Source of the DNA: Candidatus Obscuribacter phosphatis
GTDB taxonomy: Bacteria > Cyanobacteriota > Vampirovibrionia > Obscuribacterales > Obscuribacteraceae
DNA length: 64,000 nt
Assembly: GCA_001899315.1 (NCBI GenBank)
Contig: MOYA01000001.1
Coordinates: forward strand, 1,650,599-1,714,598
Direction of reading: 5' to 3'
Positions within the stretch are counted from its first letter, which is position 1. Each line of letters opens with the position of its first letter. A program made the position numbers and the translations under genes. The notes beneath the pieces were generated by a model. The model made no database searches. It was not told the DNA's origin and saw only the letters and a program-made list of their open reading frames with translations. This document shows positions 9,573 through 18,573 of the stretch, piece by piece.

Positions 9573-10700
9573 TTATTTGGTGGCCACTTGCTTCTCTAAA
9601 ATCTGCTGCTCAAGCAAAGCCAAACGCTTTTTCAGATCTTTCACATCATCAAGAACTCTAGGCATGCGCTTTACTGCCGCCACCTGACCAAAGAAATCAC
9701 GGGCGTTCACAGCCGGCACACCGGCGTGTATCTCACCAGATGCGATATCGCGCATGGCGCCGGAGCCCCCGACCAAAACGGCATCAGATGACATGGTGAC
9801 ATGATCAGAAAGGCTTGAGCTGCCCGCCACCACCGAGCGATCACCGATATTGCAAGAACCACCGATGGCGGCATTACCGATAATCATTACTTCCCGGCCG
9901 ATTCTATTATTGTGTGCCACCATGACCAAATTATCGATCTTGGTTCCGGCACCAACTACGGTGGAGCCCATAGTAGCTCTATCAATGGTGGCATAAGAAC
10001 CGATCTCGACATCATCGTCGAGCACCACATTGCCAATCTGGGGAATCTTCAAGAGTGGGTTCGGCTCGCTAGATAGATTCTTTTCTCCGCGCTTGCTTTT
10101 CTCAAGGTTGGACTCATTGGCTGTGACATAACCAAAGCCGTCGGCGCCGATGCCGGCACCTTGCTGCAAAATGACTCGATTACCAATTTTGCAATAATCG
10201 GCAATCAAACAAGCCGGATGAATGAGACAGTCTTCGCCGATGGTCACCTCTCCGCCGATAACAGTGTGCGACATGACGATTGTGCGAGCGCCAACTTTAG
10301 ACTTGGGTCCGATCACTACATAAGGACCAATGGCGGCGCTTTCAGAAACCTCGGCGCTCTCATCGATTACGGCAGTGGGATGAATACCGACCGGCGGTGT
10401 ATAGCGCTTTGGCTGCAGAGCGGTGAGCACTCTTTGAATAGCAAGGTTAGGTCTGTCGACTAAAACCATATTGCGATCGGGGTGCATTTTTTCAGCACCA
10501 GTTGGTGCAATTATGGCTTTGGCCTTGCAACTGCCCAGGTCTTTGATCAATTTCTCGTCATAGACAAAGGCGAGATCATCTTCACCGGCATGCAGAGGTG
10601 AAGGAGAAACAGTCGAAACTTTGACACTTCCATCACCATGAACACGTCCGCCGATAAGCTGAGCGATCATGGCTATGGGCATTTCCTGGGGCAGTCGCAT
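9573..10700 (-). CDS. lpxD: UDP-3-O-acylglucosamine N-acyltransferase LpxD
   Basis: Adds the N-linked acyl chain to UDP-3-O-acyl-glucosamine in lipid A synthesis. The N-terminal uridine-binding domain (residues 1-105) is followed by a left-handed beta helix of hexapeptide repeats (about 108-330, e.g. VIDESAEVSESAAIGPYVVIG) and a C-terminal helix ending in a Lys-rich tail. The catalytic His in MVAHNNRIG is present. AGGAGGT precedes the ATG by four bases. The 375-aa length is a little longer than the E. coli enzyme because of an insert with KSKRGEKNLSS in the helix domain. An intrinsic terminator separates it from the upstream skp gene. Confidence 0.92.
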   Translation of the reverse strand: MRLPQEMPIAMIAQLIGGRVHGDGSVKVSTVSPSPLHAGEDDLAFVYDEKLIKDLGSCKAKAIIAPTGAEKMHPDRNMVLVDRPNLAIQRVLTALQPKRYTPPVGIHPTAVIDESAEVSESAAIGPYVVIGPKSKVGARTIVMSHTVIGGEVTIGEDCLIHPACLIADYCKIGNRVILQQGAGIGADGFGYVTANESNLEKSKRGEKNLSSEPNPLLKIPQIGNVVLDDDVEIGSYATIDRATMGSTVVGAGTKIDNLVMVAHNNRIGREVMIIGNAAIGGSCNIGDRSVVAGSSSLSDHVTMSSDAVLVGGSGAMRDIASGEIHAGVPAVNARDFFGQVAAVKRMPRVLDDVKDLKKRLALLEQQILEKQVATK

Positions 10701-10726
10701 AAGACCTCCTGAATTTCAGATTTAAG

Positions 10727-10756
10727 AAAAAGGACTCACGCGAACGCAAGCCCTTT
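10727..10756 (-). terminator. Intrinsic terminator between skp and lpxD
   Basis: On the minus strand AAAGGGCTTGCG and CGTGAGTCCTTT form a 12-bp stem (with G-U pairs) closed by a TTCG tetraloop and followed by TTCTTAAA. It sits 24 bases after the skp stop and 26 bases before the lpxD ATG. It would end or attenuate transcription from bamA-skp before lpxD-lpxC. Confidence 0.7.
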
Positions 10757-10779
10757 CGTTGATTTAAACCAGTTACTGG

Positions 10780-11286
10780 TTATTTGCTTGCGGGGGTAGC
10801 AGCCGGAGCGGTGCTGACCTGAGCCAGACGCTTGACTACACCTTCGGTGATGTCGGTTCCGCCAAGCAGAACAGCACCTTTCATGAACACTGTTTCGAGC
10901 TTACGGCTTTCAGCTTCAGCCTTGATAGCCGAATCGATGTCGGTCTCAAGTGAAGTTTCGAGCGACTGAGCACGGGTCTGAGCCTTCTTGTACTCTTCGT
11001 CGATTCTGCTCTGCAGTTTCTTCTGCAAACCTTCCAGTTCAGCCTGGGGCTTTTTGGCTAGCTTGGCTTCTTCGTATTGTTTATTCGATTCTTCCAAGAG
11101 CTTTCTGACAGAATCTTCAACTCTCTTGAGTTCATCAGCAGCTTTCTGAGCTTTTCCAAAGCTAGTGATGACCTTTTCACGATCGACTACGCCTATAGCC
11201 GATTTAGAAGCATTTTGAGCCATGGCAGGCATTGCCAAGAAGGCGAGAGCCAAGGCGGAAGCAAAACTTTTCTGAACGTATTGCAT
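10780..11286 (-). CDS. Periplasmic chaperone of the Skp/OmpH family
   Basis: Probable holdase chaperone that shields outer-membrane proteins in the periplasm. The start is the ATG at 11286, with GGAGAG six bases upstream, opening a signal peptide (MQYVQKSFASALALAFLAM, cleavage after AMA). An in-frame start 30 codons upstream would hide this signal. The mature part opens with the Skp strand (SAIGVVDREKVITSFGKAQKA) followed by a long coiled coil rich in Lys/Glu/Gln/Ala (about residues 45-130), the tentacle region. A Thr/Pro/Ala tail ends the protein. It lies directly downstream of bamA (95-base gap), as in the classic bamA-skp-lpxD order. Confidence 0.85.
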   Translation of the reverse strand: MQYVQKSFASALALAFLAMPAMAQNASKSAIGVVDREKVITSFGKAQKAADELKRVEDSVRKLLEESNKQYEEAKLAKKPQAELEGLQKKLQSRIDEEYKKAQTRAQSLETSLETDIDSAIKAEAESRKLETVFMKGAVLLGGTDITEGVVKRLAQVSTAPAATPASK

Positions 11287-11381
11287 TCTTCTCTCCAAAG
11301 AACTAATCAAAACACACAACTGCGTCTTGGGGCAGTTTACACCATTTGCAAAGCTCGCTGCCTGAAATCCAGACAAGCTAT

Positions 11382-13379
11382 TTAAAACTTCTCACCAAAG
11401 CCTATGGTCAGCCTTGGAACATTACGACCGAGGACAGAAGAGATAATTGGTAGACCGTAATCGATACGCACCAGACCAACCATGGGCATATTCACCCGCA
11501 AGCCCAGTCCAACTGAAGCCCCCATACTATTGCGTGATAGCAAACTATTGGTGATGCCGTTACCCATAACCTGTCCAAAATCGGCAAAGGCAACAGCTTT
11601 GACGTTCTTCTTAACAGCTCTAAAGACAGCATTTGTTTCAGGCAGCGGTATCTTTGAGCGAACTTCAGCGGTGGCCATGAGCATGCCGGCGCCTGTACCC
11701 AAGTCAGAGAAAGCTCGGTAGCCACGCACACCATTCCATCCACCCAAGCGGTACTGGGCAAATTGGGGCAAGCCGCCGACAGATGTACCGCCTTGAGCAT
11801 TCAGTGCAAGAGTGACACCCTTGCCGAGCGATTTGTAAGTGGAAGCACTGGCACCAGCCTTGAGAAAACCACCCGAGAAGCCGGCGGAAGGACTAGCCGA
11901 AAGCTTGATGAAACTGCCTTTGCTGGCATCGATGGCGCTGTCTCTAGTATCTCTTGTGATGGAAGGATTAACCGTAAGATAGGCGCCACCCTTCAGTTGG
12001 TTATTGCGATATTGCTCAGCCAACTGTCCAGCCTGCAGCGAGTTGGCAGCCAAACCTGTTTCAAGAGCACGACTGGTCATACTGGTGAGAATACTTTGGT
12101 TTTCGGCAATATTAGCCATATTGCGCAAAGTAGTCTGTTCGCCAATCAAGCCTAGATTAGCCGACCAAGCGCCTTTGAGCGGCTTGCTGAAAACCACGCT
12201 GGCACCCAATGTACGCTGCATGGCCTGGTCGATAAACATTGAACCCATGTTGCGACCAAAGCCAGTCACAGCCATAGATGTATTGGTTCCCTTCAAGTTA
12301 GGTTCAATAAAGGAAGCTTCTAGGTTATAGGTGCGTCCGGTCGGCATAAATGTTGTACCGGCGTTATTAATCGAGTTGCTCATGCTGTTCAGCGTGCCTG
12401 AGCCAATCTGCGAACTCAAACTGATAACCTGACCACGCCCTCTAAAGTTGCCATCAGAAAAGCTCATCGAACCGAAAGGACCAGCCACAGAGTCGACACC
12501 ACCGCCGACACCGACTGAGGCGGTGCGCTTTTCGTCCACTTCGATCTTGAGGGTATATTTGTCTGGATTAGTCGCCGAGGGCACAACTGAGCGGCGTATA
12601 TCTTGGAAATAACCGTTGCCGTAGAGTTTACGTAGATCAGCGGTTAACTGTTTTTCGTTATAGACTTCGCCTGGTTTGAGCTTGATGGCATTCTTGATGA
12701 TAAAGTCTTTAGTCTTTTTATTGCCGCCGATTTCGATACTATCAAGCGAACCCTCAGAGATCTCCAGTTCCACTGAGCCATCGGGATCATCTTTGACACC
12801 GGTCACTTTGGCTAGAACAAAACCTTTCTCATGATAAGCCTGCTCCACTTTTTCGATAGCGGCTGAAAGAGCATTGATATTTTGCGGTTTACCAAGCTGA
12901 TCGTTGAAGAGTTTGCTTATCTCCTCAGTGGATATCGCCTGGTTGCCCTTGATTGAAAACTGAGTAATCGGTGCATTTTCCTGCACGCGAATTTTGAGCA
13001 AAATGCCAGAGCCGGTCAACTCTGGATTGACCTGCAAAGATTGATCATCAAAATGACCGAGACCGTTTATCGCTTTCAGATCTTCCATGACCTGATCGCG
13101 GTCGAATTTATCGCCCTTGCGTGTCTTCACCACACTGGTGATGTCTTCAGTGGGAATGAGACGATTGCCTTCAATCCTTACTTCATCGACCAGATACTGC
13201 CCTTCTGCCTGGGCAGGCAAAGCCAAAGCGAGCGAGCTGTGCACCGCAAGTAGTATCAAAAGCAGACCAGTCCTCCGACCTGCTTTTGCCTGTTTCAAAT
13301 TTGTCTTGCCGCTGATAAACAAATCAAAGCTCGATAGATGCGAACCCGTCAATTTTAGCACGACGAAAGAGCATGCCAA
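11382..13379 (-). CDS. bamA: Outer-membrane assembly factor BamA (Omp85)
   Basis: Inserts beta-barrel proteins into the outer membrane. POTRA domains cover about residues 60-280 (VDEVRIEGNRLIPTEDI; ITQFSIKGNQAISTEEI; LDSIEIGGNKKTKDFII), each with the typical G-N turn. The rest is a 16-strand barrel with the lid motif QYRLGGWNGVRGYRAF (VRGY/F signature) and a terminal strand ending in GFGEKF with the C-terminal aromatic. Three POTRA repeats are visible, as in cyanobacterial Omp85, rather than five. The start is unclear: no ATG precedes the signal peptide (AGRRTGLLLILLAVHSSLA). TTG codons at 13379 or about 26 codons later are the candidates. Confidence 0.9.
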   Translation of the reverse strand: MACSFVVLKLTGSHLSSFDLFISGKTNLKQAKAGRRTGLLLILLAVHSSLALALPAQAEGQYLVDEVRIEGNRLIPTEDITSVVKTRKGDKFDRDQVMEDLKAINGLGHFDDQSLQVNPELTGSGILLKIRVQENAPITQFSIKGNQAISTEEISKLFNDQLGKPQNINALSAAIEKVEQAYHEKGFVLAKVTGVKDDPDGSVELEISEGSLDSIEIGGNKKTKDFIIKNAIKLKPGEVYNEKQLTADLRKLYGNGYFQDIRRSVVPSATNPDKYTLKIEVDEKRTASVGVGGGVDSVAGPFGSMSFSDGNFRGRGQVISLSSQIGSGTLNSMSNSINNAGTTFMPTGRTYNLEASFIEPNLKGTNTSMAVTGFGRNMGSMFIDQAMQRTLGASVVFSKPLKGAWSANLGLIGEQTTLRNMANIAENQSILTSMTSRALETGLAANSLQAGQLAEQYRNNQLKGGAYLTVNPSITRDTRDSAIDASKGSFIKLSASPSAGFSGGFLKAGASASTYKSLGKGVTLALNAQGGTSVGGLPQFAQYRLGGWNGVRGYRAFSDLGTGAGMLMATAEVRSKIPLPETNAVFRAVKKNVKAVAFADFGQVMGNGITNSLLSRNSMGASVGLGLRVNMPMVGLVRIDYGLPIISSVLGRNVPRLTIGFGEKF

Positions 13380-13415
13380 GATGTTTCTTGAAGGGATGCA
13401 ACCTTAGCTGAAATT

Positions 13416-13452
13416 TATAAAAAGGGAGCCGCCCGTAGGCAACTCCCTTTCA
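13416..13452 (-). terminator. Intrinsic terminator after the aldehyde dehydrogenase gene
   Basis: On the minus strand AAAGGGAG and CTCCCTTT form the stem, with inner GCC/GGC pairing possible, followed by TTTATAAATTT. It lies about 50 bases after the stop of the aldehyde dehydrogenase gene and ahead of bamA, so it isolates the two units. Confidence 0.75.
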
Positions 13453-13498
13453 TTTTCTTAACTGACACTAATCAGTTGGCTCTGCATTTTCATGCAGG

Positions 13499-15007
13499 TT
13501 ATTCCTGATTTTCGAACCAACCGACGGCGATGGGGTCGAGATTGATATTGATCTGTTTCACCTCGGTATAGGCCTCTAGTCCGAAAGTGCCCAGTTCGCG
13601 CCCCCAACCGCTTTGCTTGTAGCCGCCCCAGGGGCATTCGGTATAGGTATTGTGATAGGCGTTCACCCAGGTGATGCCGGCTCTCAACTGCTTAACCACC
13701 TTATGAGCGCGGGTGATGTCTTTGGTGAATACGGCACCAGCCAGACCATAGTCTGAATCATTTGCCAGTTCAACAGCTTCTTCTTCGCTCTTGAACTTCT
13801 GCACCACCACCACCGGTCCGAATATTTCTTCTTGCACAATGCGCATTTCTGACTTTACGTCTTTGAAAATAGTCGGGCTGACATAGAAGCCTTCGCCAAA
13901 CTTATCGCCTTTCAGCCTTTCGCCGCCGGTGACCAATTTGGCACCTTCTTTCTTGCCCACTTCGATATATTCGAGAACCCGTTTCATTTGGCTTTCAGAA
14001 ACCAAAGGACCCATCTCGGTTTCATCTTCCAGACCAGGACCGACTCTAATTTTTTGCGCTCTCTCCGCCATTTTCTTGACAAAGCTTTCATAGATGGAAT
14101 CTTCCACAATCATGCGCGAACCGGCAGAGCAGACCTGACCCGAATTGCAATAGATGGCAAAGAGGGCATAATCGACCGCCACATCAAGATCAAAATCCGA
14201 GAAAACGATCATGGGAGACTTGCCGCCAAGCTCCAAGGTGACTTTCTTGAGATTACCCAGAGCGGCTGCGGCAATCAATTTACCGGTCTTGACACTACCG
14301 GTGAAGGCAATTTTGTCGACCAGTTTAGATTCGGCTATCGGTTGACCTACTTTGGGACCATCGCCCAAAACAATATTGACGACACCTTCGGGCAGACCGG
14401 CTTGCTGCAAAAGCTCAGCCAGACGCACAACGGTCAAAGGTGTAAATTCAGATGGCTTGAGCACGCTGGTGTTGCCGGCGGCAAGACAGGGGGCAAGCTT
14501 CCATGCAGCCATCAAAAGCGGATAGTTCCAGGGAATAATCTGGCCGCAGACACCAATAGGCTCACGCACGATGCTGGTTACTGAAGGAGCCGGGACATCA
14601 ACAGTGGTGCCGGTGGGCTTGGTGATAAGTCCAGCATAATAGCGGAAGCAATTAGCACTATCGGCGATATCATAGCGAGTTTCACGCAGGGGCTTGCCGC
14701 CGTTCAAAGTTTCTAGTTCAGCCAGTTCATCGGCATTGGCATCGATAAGCTCGGCTATCTTGAAGAGTGTCTGCGCTCTTTCAAAGGCAGTGAGACGCGG
14801 CCAGGGACCTTTGTCAAAGGCACGCCGAGCGGCTTTGATTGCCTCCTCAACCTGACTGGGAGAAGCCTCCGCCACCTTAGTCAAAACTTTTCCGTTAGCT
14901 GGATTGACAAGGGAGCGCTCGCTTTCACCGTCCTGGAACTTGCCGTCGATAAACAACTGCCATTTGCGATCAACCTTGACTTTGGGCGCCGTAAGGGTCT
15001 GAGCCAT
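13499..15007 (-). CDS. NAD(P)-dependent aldehyde dehydrogenase
   Basis: Oxidises an aldehyde to the acid with NAD(P)+. It has all landmarks of the ALDH superfamily: IIPWNYP, the cofactor-binding Lys in LKPSEFTP, GSVKTG, the general-base Glu in LELGGKSP and the catalytic Cys in NSGQVCSAGSR, then EEIFGPVV near the C-terminus. Length, 502 aa, fits the betaine/retinal-type class. The C-terminal WGGYKQSGWGRELG is also typical of betaine-aldehyde-like members, but the substrate cannot be fixed by reading. GAGGTAGG precedes the ATG. It is a single-gene unit with its own terminator. Confidence 0.92.
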   Translation of the reverse strand: MAQTLTAPKVKVDRKWQLFIDGKFQDGESERSLVNPANGKVLTKVAEASPSQVEEAIKAARRAFDKGPWPRLTAFERAQTLFKIAELIDANADELAELETLNGGKPLRETRYDIADSANCFRYYAGLITKPTGTTVDVPAPSVTSIVREPIGVCGQIIPWNYPLLMAAWKLAPCLAAGNTSVLKPSEFTPLTVVRLAELLQQAGLPEGVVNIVLGDGPKVGQPIAESKLVDKIAFTGSVKTGKLIAAAALGNLKKVTLELGGKSPMIVFSDFDLDVAVDYALFAIYCNSGQVCSAGSRMIVEDSIYESFVKKMAERAQKIRVGPGLEDETEMGPLVSESQMKRVLEYIEVGKKEGAKLVTGGERLKGDKFGEGFYVSPTIFKDVKSEMRIVQEEIFGPVVVVQKFKSEEEAVELANDSDYGLAGAVFTKDITRAHKVVKQLRAGITWVNAYHNTYTECPWGGYKQSGWGRELGTFGLEAYTEVKQININLDPIAVGWFENQE

Positions 15008-15203
15008 GACCTACCTCACTAGTACTTGCTAATATCTCACCTTGATTTGGAAATTCTCACCCACCGTTCAGGCGCATGTTTAAGCCCAGAGCCGCCCCGT
15101 TAGAGGCATTTGGACCGTGCTTAGAAATTTCCCAAGAGTGCGGCAATCATAGCATTTATGCAACAATTATTTAGATTCCCCAAAAAATTAACAGCTTCAG
15201 ATA

Positions 15204-15866
15204 ATGGCAACCCCAACCAAACCAAAGAGAAACTATCCCGGCACCTTCATTACGCTGGAAGGCCCTGAGGGCGCCGGAAAAACCACCCAGGTCAAGCTGC
15301 TTTCTCAAAAGCTTGATGCTCTGGGGATTGCCCATGTCATTACCAGAGATCCCGGCGGCACTCCCTTAGGCAAGCAAATACGCCGAATACTACTCACCCC
15401 GGGCGGCACAGTCTCACCCATGGCCGAACTATTGCTCTACCAAGCAGACCGAGCCCAGCATGTCGACGAATTGATCATGCCGGCCCTTATGGAAGGCAAG
15501 TTAGTCATTTGCGATCGCTTTATCGATTCCACAGTGGCCTATCAGGGTTATGGCCGGGGTATCGATATGGAGACAATCAAGACTCTCAACCAGATGTCCA
15601 CAGGCGGTCTGCTTCCTGAATTGACGATTCTTTTCGACCTGGAAAGTGAAAAAGGTCTGGGCAGATTGCACCCGGGCGGACACGACCGCTTAGAAAGAGA
15701 AGCGATTGAGTTTCACCATAAAGTTAGACAGGGCTATCTCAAGCTGGCAGAGGAAGAACCGCACAGATTTTCGATTATTGACGCAACAAAGGCACTATCT
15801 GCTGTACAGGAAGACTTACGCCGCATCATTATTGAGCACTTTTCAGACCGCTTTTCTATTGTTTAA
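15204..15866 (+). CDS. tmk: Thymidylate kinase
   Basis: Phosphorylates dTMP to dTDP in the cytoplasm. The P-loop GPEGAGKTT is at residues 20-28. The DPGGTPLG substrate loop, the DRFIDSTVAYQGYGRG motif and the LID region (GRLHPGGHDRLE) follow in the standard order. Length (220 aa) is normal. No good Shine-Dalgarno site is visible before the ATG. The ten N-terminal residues (MATPTKPKRN) are an extension ahead of the core. Its end overlaps the convergent secreted Gly/Tyr/Pro-rich gene by 11 bases. Confidence 0.93.
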   Translation: MATPTKPKRNYPGTFITLEGPEGAGKTTQVKLLSQKLDALGIAHVITRDPGGTPLGKQIRRILLTPGGTVSPMAELLLYQADRAQHVDELIMPALMEGKLVICDRFIDSTVAYQGYGRGIDMETIKTLNQMSTGGLLPELTILFDLESEKGLGRLHPGGHDRLEREAIEFHHKVRQGYLKLAEEEPHRFSIIDATKALSAVQEDLRRIIIEHFSDRFSIV

Positions 15867-16629
15867 CCCGCTGAGCAATCTCGTTGGAAAGATTGTCTAG
15901 GTCGCGTCGAATCTCGTTTTCATAGTCGCTATCTAGAGTTCCACCTTGGGCAATGCGATAGCTGCGCTCTTTATTTTGAATGTCGGTGGCTCTTCTCTTC
16001 AAATGCGTATAATCGGCATCGCTGATTTTGCTGTCTTTTTTGGCATCTTCTAAAAACTTGAAGGTATCACTGAACTGCACCGAGACAGGCGGCTGCTTAG
16101 CAACAGGCTGCTCTTGCGAATTGGGGGCGACATAAATTGTATTGACCAAGCCCTGTCCAAAGCCGCTAAAGCCGGGATAGTAGGGATAGTAATAGCCGCT
16201 GGGAGCCCGCCACATATTGCAATTGACATTGCCCAGGCGGAAGGAGAAATTAGCCCCGCCCATTGGGACAGGCGCGCCGATATTGCCCGCAAACATGGGA
16301 TTGATGGTGCCGTACATGCCGGTATTAGTGCCTGGTATGGCACTGGGCAGCAAGCCGGTGCCCATACCAGGATAAACACCCGGATAAACTCCGGGATATG
16401 AGCCCGGATAAGCTCCGGGATAATAACCAGGATAAGTACCCGGCATAAAAGTAGCACCGGGAACCTGCTGGGTCGGAGCCCAACCGCTGTAGGGGCTGCC
16501 TAATGTAGATTGAGCTTGAACCGGCAAAGCAGACAATACAAAAGTAGCTAAACCAAAGACCAAAAAGCTTCTAAAGACAGTCTCTTTCAAAGAAACCGGT
16601 ATCCACTTCCTATTTCTATTTTTGAACAT
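15856..16629 (-). CDS. Secreted Tyr/Pro/Gly-repeat protein
   Basis: A 257-aa protein of unknown function. I choose the ATG at 16629 because GAGGAAGG lies five bases upstream and it opens a signal peptide (MFKNRNRKWIPVSLKETVF, then a hydrophobic core, cleavage after VQAQ). The central region has a short repeat based on YPG(A/S/V) repeated about six times, giving a flexible aromatic segment. More Gly/Tyr-rich sequence follows (APSGYYYPYYPGFSGFG). The last 70 residues are charged and helical (KFLEDAKKDSKISDADY), possibly a coiled coil. Surface or envelope location is inferred. The repeat region is the least constrained part. Confidence 0.65.
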   Translation of the reverse strand: MFKNRNRKWIPVSLKETVFRSFLVFGLATFVLSALPVQAQSTLGSPYSGWAPTQQVPGATFMPGTYPGYYPGAYPGSYPGVYPGVYPGMGTGLLPSAIPGTNTGMYGTINPMFAGNIGAPVPMGGANFSFRLGNVNCNMWRAPSGYYYPYYPGFSGFGQGLVNTIYVAPNSQEQPVAKQPPVSVQFSDTFKFLEDAKKDSKISDADYTHLKRRATDIQNKERSYRIAQGGTLDSDYENEIRRDLDNLSNEIAQRVKQ

Positions 16630-16732
16630 AAGAGCCTTCCTCAAATAGTTAGAACGGCTACGGCACTGACGCAATTGACGGTTGTCTAAATCTAGAAGAG
16701 TCTACTGAAAACTGTCTGATTTTAGTCTAGCT

Positions 16733-17146
16733 CTATTCGGGAGACTCTTCCAAATTGCTCTCATTTTTGACTTTAACAGTGAACTGATAATTGGTCTCTT
16801 CACCAATCATATGGGCACTGATAAGGCTCCAAAGAGAAAGGAAGCCAAGTGAATTGATGTTATAAACGCCGACTGGAGGCAAAGTATGGCTGACACAAAG
16901 GGTGATAAGACCGGGCAAAGAAGCTATACCGCAGACAGTGCCTAGTTTGCGAGCAACAACTAGAAAGGGTTTTGAGAGTCTATGGCGCATAGACCCCATG
17001 ACAAGCCCGGCAATAAGCAAAACTGTGGCAATGGCTAGACCATGTATGGCCAGGTCGAAAATAATATGGCAAATGATGCTGATGGCAGCACTTTGCACCT
17101 GGGCCACCACTTCACTAAAGCTAAAGTTGTCGAAGGCTTTTTCCAT
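16733..17146 (-). CDS. Small integral membrane protein, unknown
   Basis: 137 aa, not recognised. It has an amphipathic start (MEKAFDNFSFSEVVAQVQ) and about three hydrophobic segments (residues 20-32, 36-52 and 72-105), with a basic loop between the second and third (MRHRLSKPFLVVARK). The hydrophilic tail has acidic and Asn residues (KVKNESNLEESPE). AGAGACGG lies upstream of the ATG. It lies between two other minus-strand genes with gaps of 103 and 21 bases, so co-transcription with the TPR gene upstream is plausible. Confidence 0.55.
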   Translation of the reverse strand: MEKAFDNFSFSEVVAQVQSAAISIICHIIFDLAIHGLAIATVLLIAGLVMGSMRHRLSKPFLVVARKLGTVCGIASLPGLITLCVSHTLPPVGVYNINSLGFLSLWSLISAHMIGEETNYQFTVKVKNESNLEESPE

Positions 17147-17167
17147 ATTTCACCGTCTCTTGAAAGA

Positions 17168-18526
17168 CTATCTTACCTGTGTTTTAGCGCTTTCCTTGAG
17201 AATTTTGCCTAAATTCGTATAAGCTTCAGCGCATTCAGAGTTGCATTCGATGGCTTTCTTCCACTCTGCTACGGCTTGCTCTTTCTTGCCGAGTTTCATA
17301 TAAGCCAAACCTAAATTGTTATGGGCACTGGCGTCGCGAGGTGCATAACGCAAACACTCTAGATAAGCTTCTACAGCTTGCTCAATCAGTCCCGACTGAT
17401 AGAGCGCCACTCCAATATTGTAGTGCGCTTCCGGATAATCAGCCTTTAGACTCAAGGCTTGTTTCCAAACATTGACCGCCTCGTCGTAACGCTTCAGTTC
17501 ATATAGAGCAATGCCCAAATTATTGCGCGCCTGAGGATAAGCCGGATCTATCTTGAGTGCCCGCTCCAGCACATATATTGCCTCAGGCACCTGTTTCTCC
17601 TGCCAGAGCACCACCCCAAGGCAATTCAGCGAGTCGGTGTCGTCCGGATTCTTCTCTAAGAGTTCGTTCAGTATGGCTCTCGCCTCTTCATAGCGCCCTA
17701 GACCATCCAGACATTTTGCCTGACGCAGCTTTAGATCTTGGCCGAACTTGAGGCCGGCGCCGATGCAAAGCTTATCTGCCGTTTTATATTCAAGCAGAGC
17801 CTGATCAAATCTCTTCACCCGCCTCAAACAATCACCCAAATCGAAATGCAAATCACCCAGCAGGGTACTTGCTTTGGCTTCGGGCTGGGCTTTGCCCCCA
17901 TCTGCCGCAGCAGGCAGTGAGAGCGAACTTTTATAGATCTCGATCGCTTGCTGATAAGCGGCCACAGCCCCTTCATCGTCACCTTTTAGTGAAAGCACAT
18001 GACCTAGTTTGCGATAAGCATCAACACTGGGTGAAAGGCGTATGGCCCGGTACAGATTGCTGAGAGCCTCGTCATACTTGCCCAAAGCAATCTGGCAAGC
18101 GGCCATGTTGCATAAAGAAACGTCATTAGCGCCCGAACGCCTCTCAAGCTCTCTTAAAGCTTCCACCTGATTGCCCTTTAGACGATGCACACAGGCAAGA
18201 TTGTTGGAAGCAGAAAGATTTCCCGGTTCTCGGCGCAGCACTTCCTTCAACTTAATCTCAGCCGCATCGAGACGACCGGCATTGATGTCTTGAGAAGCAG
18301 ACTCGAAAATATCGCGACTGGAGACAGTATCAAGATTAAGATCGCTGTAAGAAACATTGGCGTCCGACACTGGCACGGTTAACTCGAAGCCGGAAACATC
18401 TGCATTGGGCGGAGTCTTACTGTCTGGTTCGGCGCCTAAGGCGGGAGCCATATTAAGTGCCAGGACACTTACGACAAATAGAAAGTAACCGGCGCCATAA
18501 AGCGCTCTTAATCTGGTTTTAGACAT
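17168..18526 (-). CDS. Secreted TPR-array protein
   Basis: A 452-aa protein with a signal peptide (MSKTRLRALYGAGYFLFVVSV, cleavage near ALGAEP) followed by about nine tetratricopeptide repeats running to the C-terminus. The C-terminal ones are the most regular (AIYVLERALKIDPAYPQARNN, AVEAYLECLRYAPRDASAHNN) and resemble the O-GlcNAc-transferase-type TPR (NNLGIALYELKRYDEA). No enzymatic domain is attached. A role as an envelope scaffold is inferred. It is divergent from the small secreted gene at 18574 with only 47 bases between the starts. Confidence 0.8.
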   Translation of the reverse strand: MSKTRLRALYGAGYFLFVVSVLALNMAPALGAEPDSKTPPNADVSGFELTVPVSDANVSYSDLNLDTVSSRDIFESASQDINAGRLDAAEIKLKEVLRREPGNLSASNNLACVHRLKGNQVEALRELERRSGANDVSLCNMAACQIALGKYDEALSNLYRAIRLSPSVDAYRKLGHVLSLKGDDEGAVAAYQQAIEIYKSSLSLPAAADGGKAQPEAKASTLLGDLHFDLGDCLRRVKRFDQALLEYKTADKLCIGAGLKFGQDLKLRQAKCLDGLGRYEEARAILNELLEKNPDDTDSLNCLGVVLWQEKQVPEAIYVLERALKIDPAYPQARNNLGIALYELKRYDEAVNVWKQALSLKADYPEAHYNIGVALYQSGLIEQAVEAYLECLRYAPRDASAHNNLGLAYMKLGKKEQAVAEWKKAIECNSECAEAYTNLGKILKESAKTQVR

Positions 18527-18549
18527 GACTTATATACTACTCTCCTTTC

Positions 18550-18555
18550 TATAAT
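18550..18555 (+). promoter_or_regulatory. Possible -10 element of the 18574 gene
   Basis: A perfect TATAAT lies 18 bases before the ATG at 18574 and just ahead of the AGGAGGTG ribosome-binding site. The only -35-like hexamer (ATGACT, 18525-18530) is 19 bases upstream and overlaps the start of the divergent TPR gene. Transcription from here would give a very short leader. Confidence 0.35.
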
Positions 18556-18573
18556 TAAGACAGGAGGTGGGTA

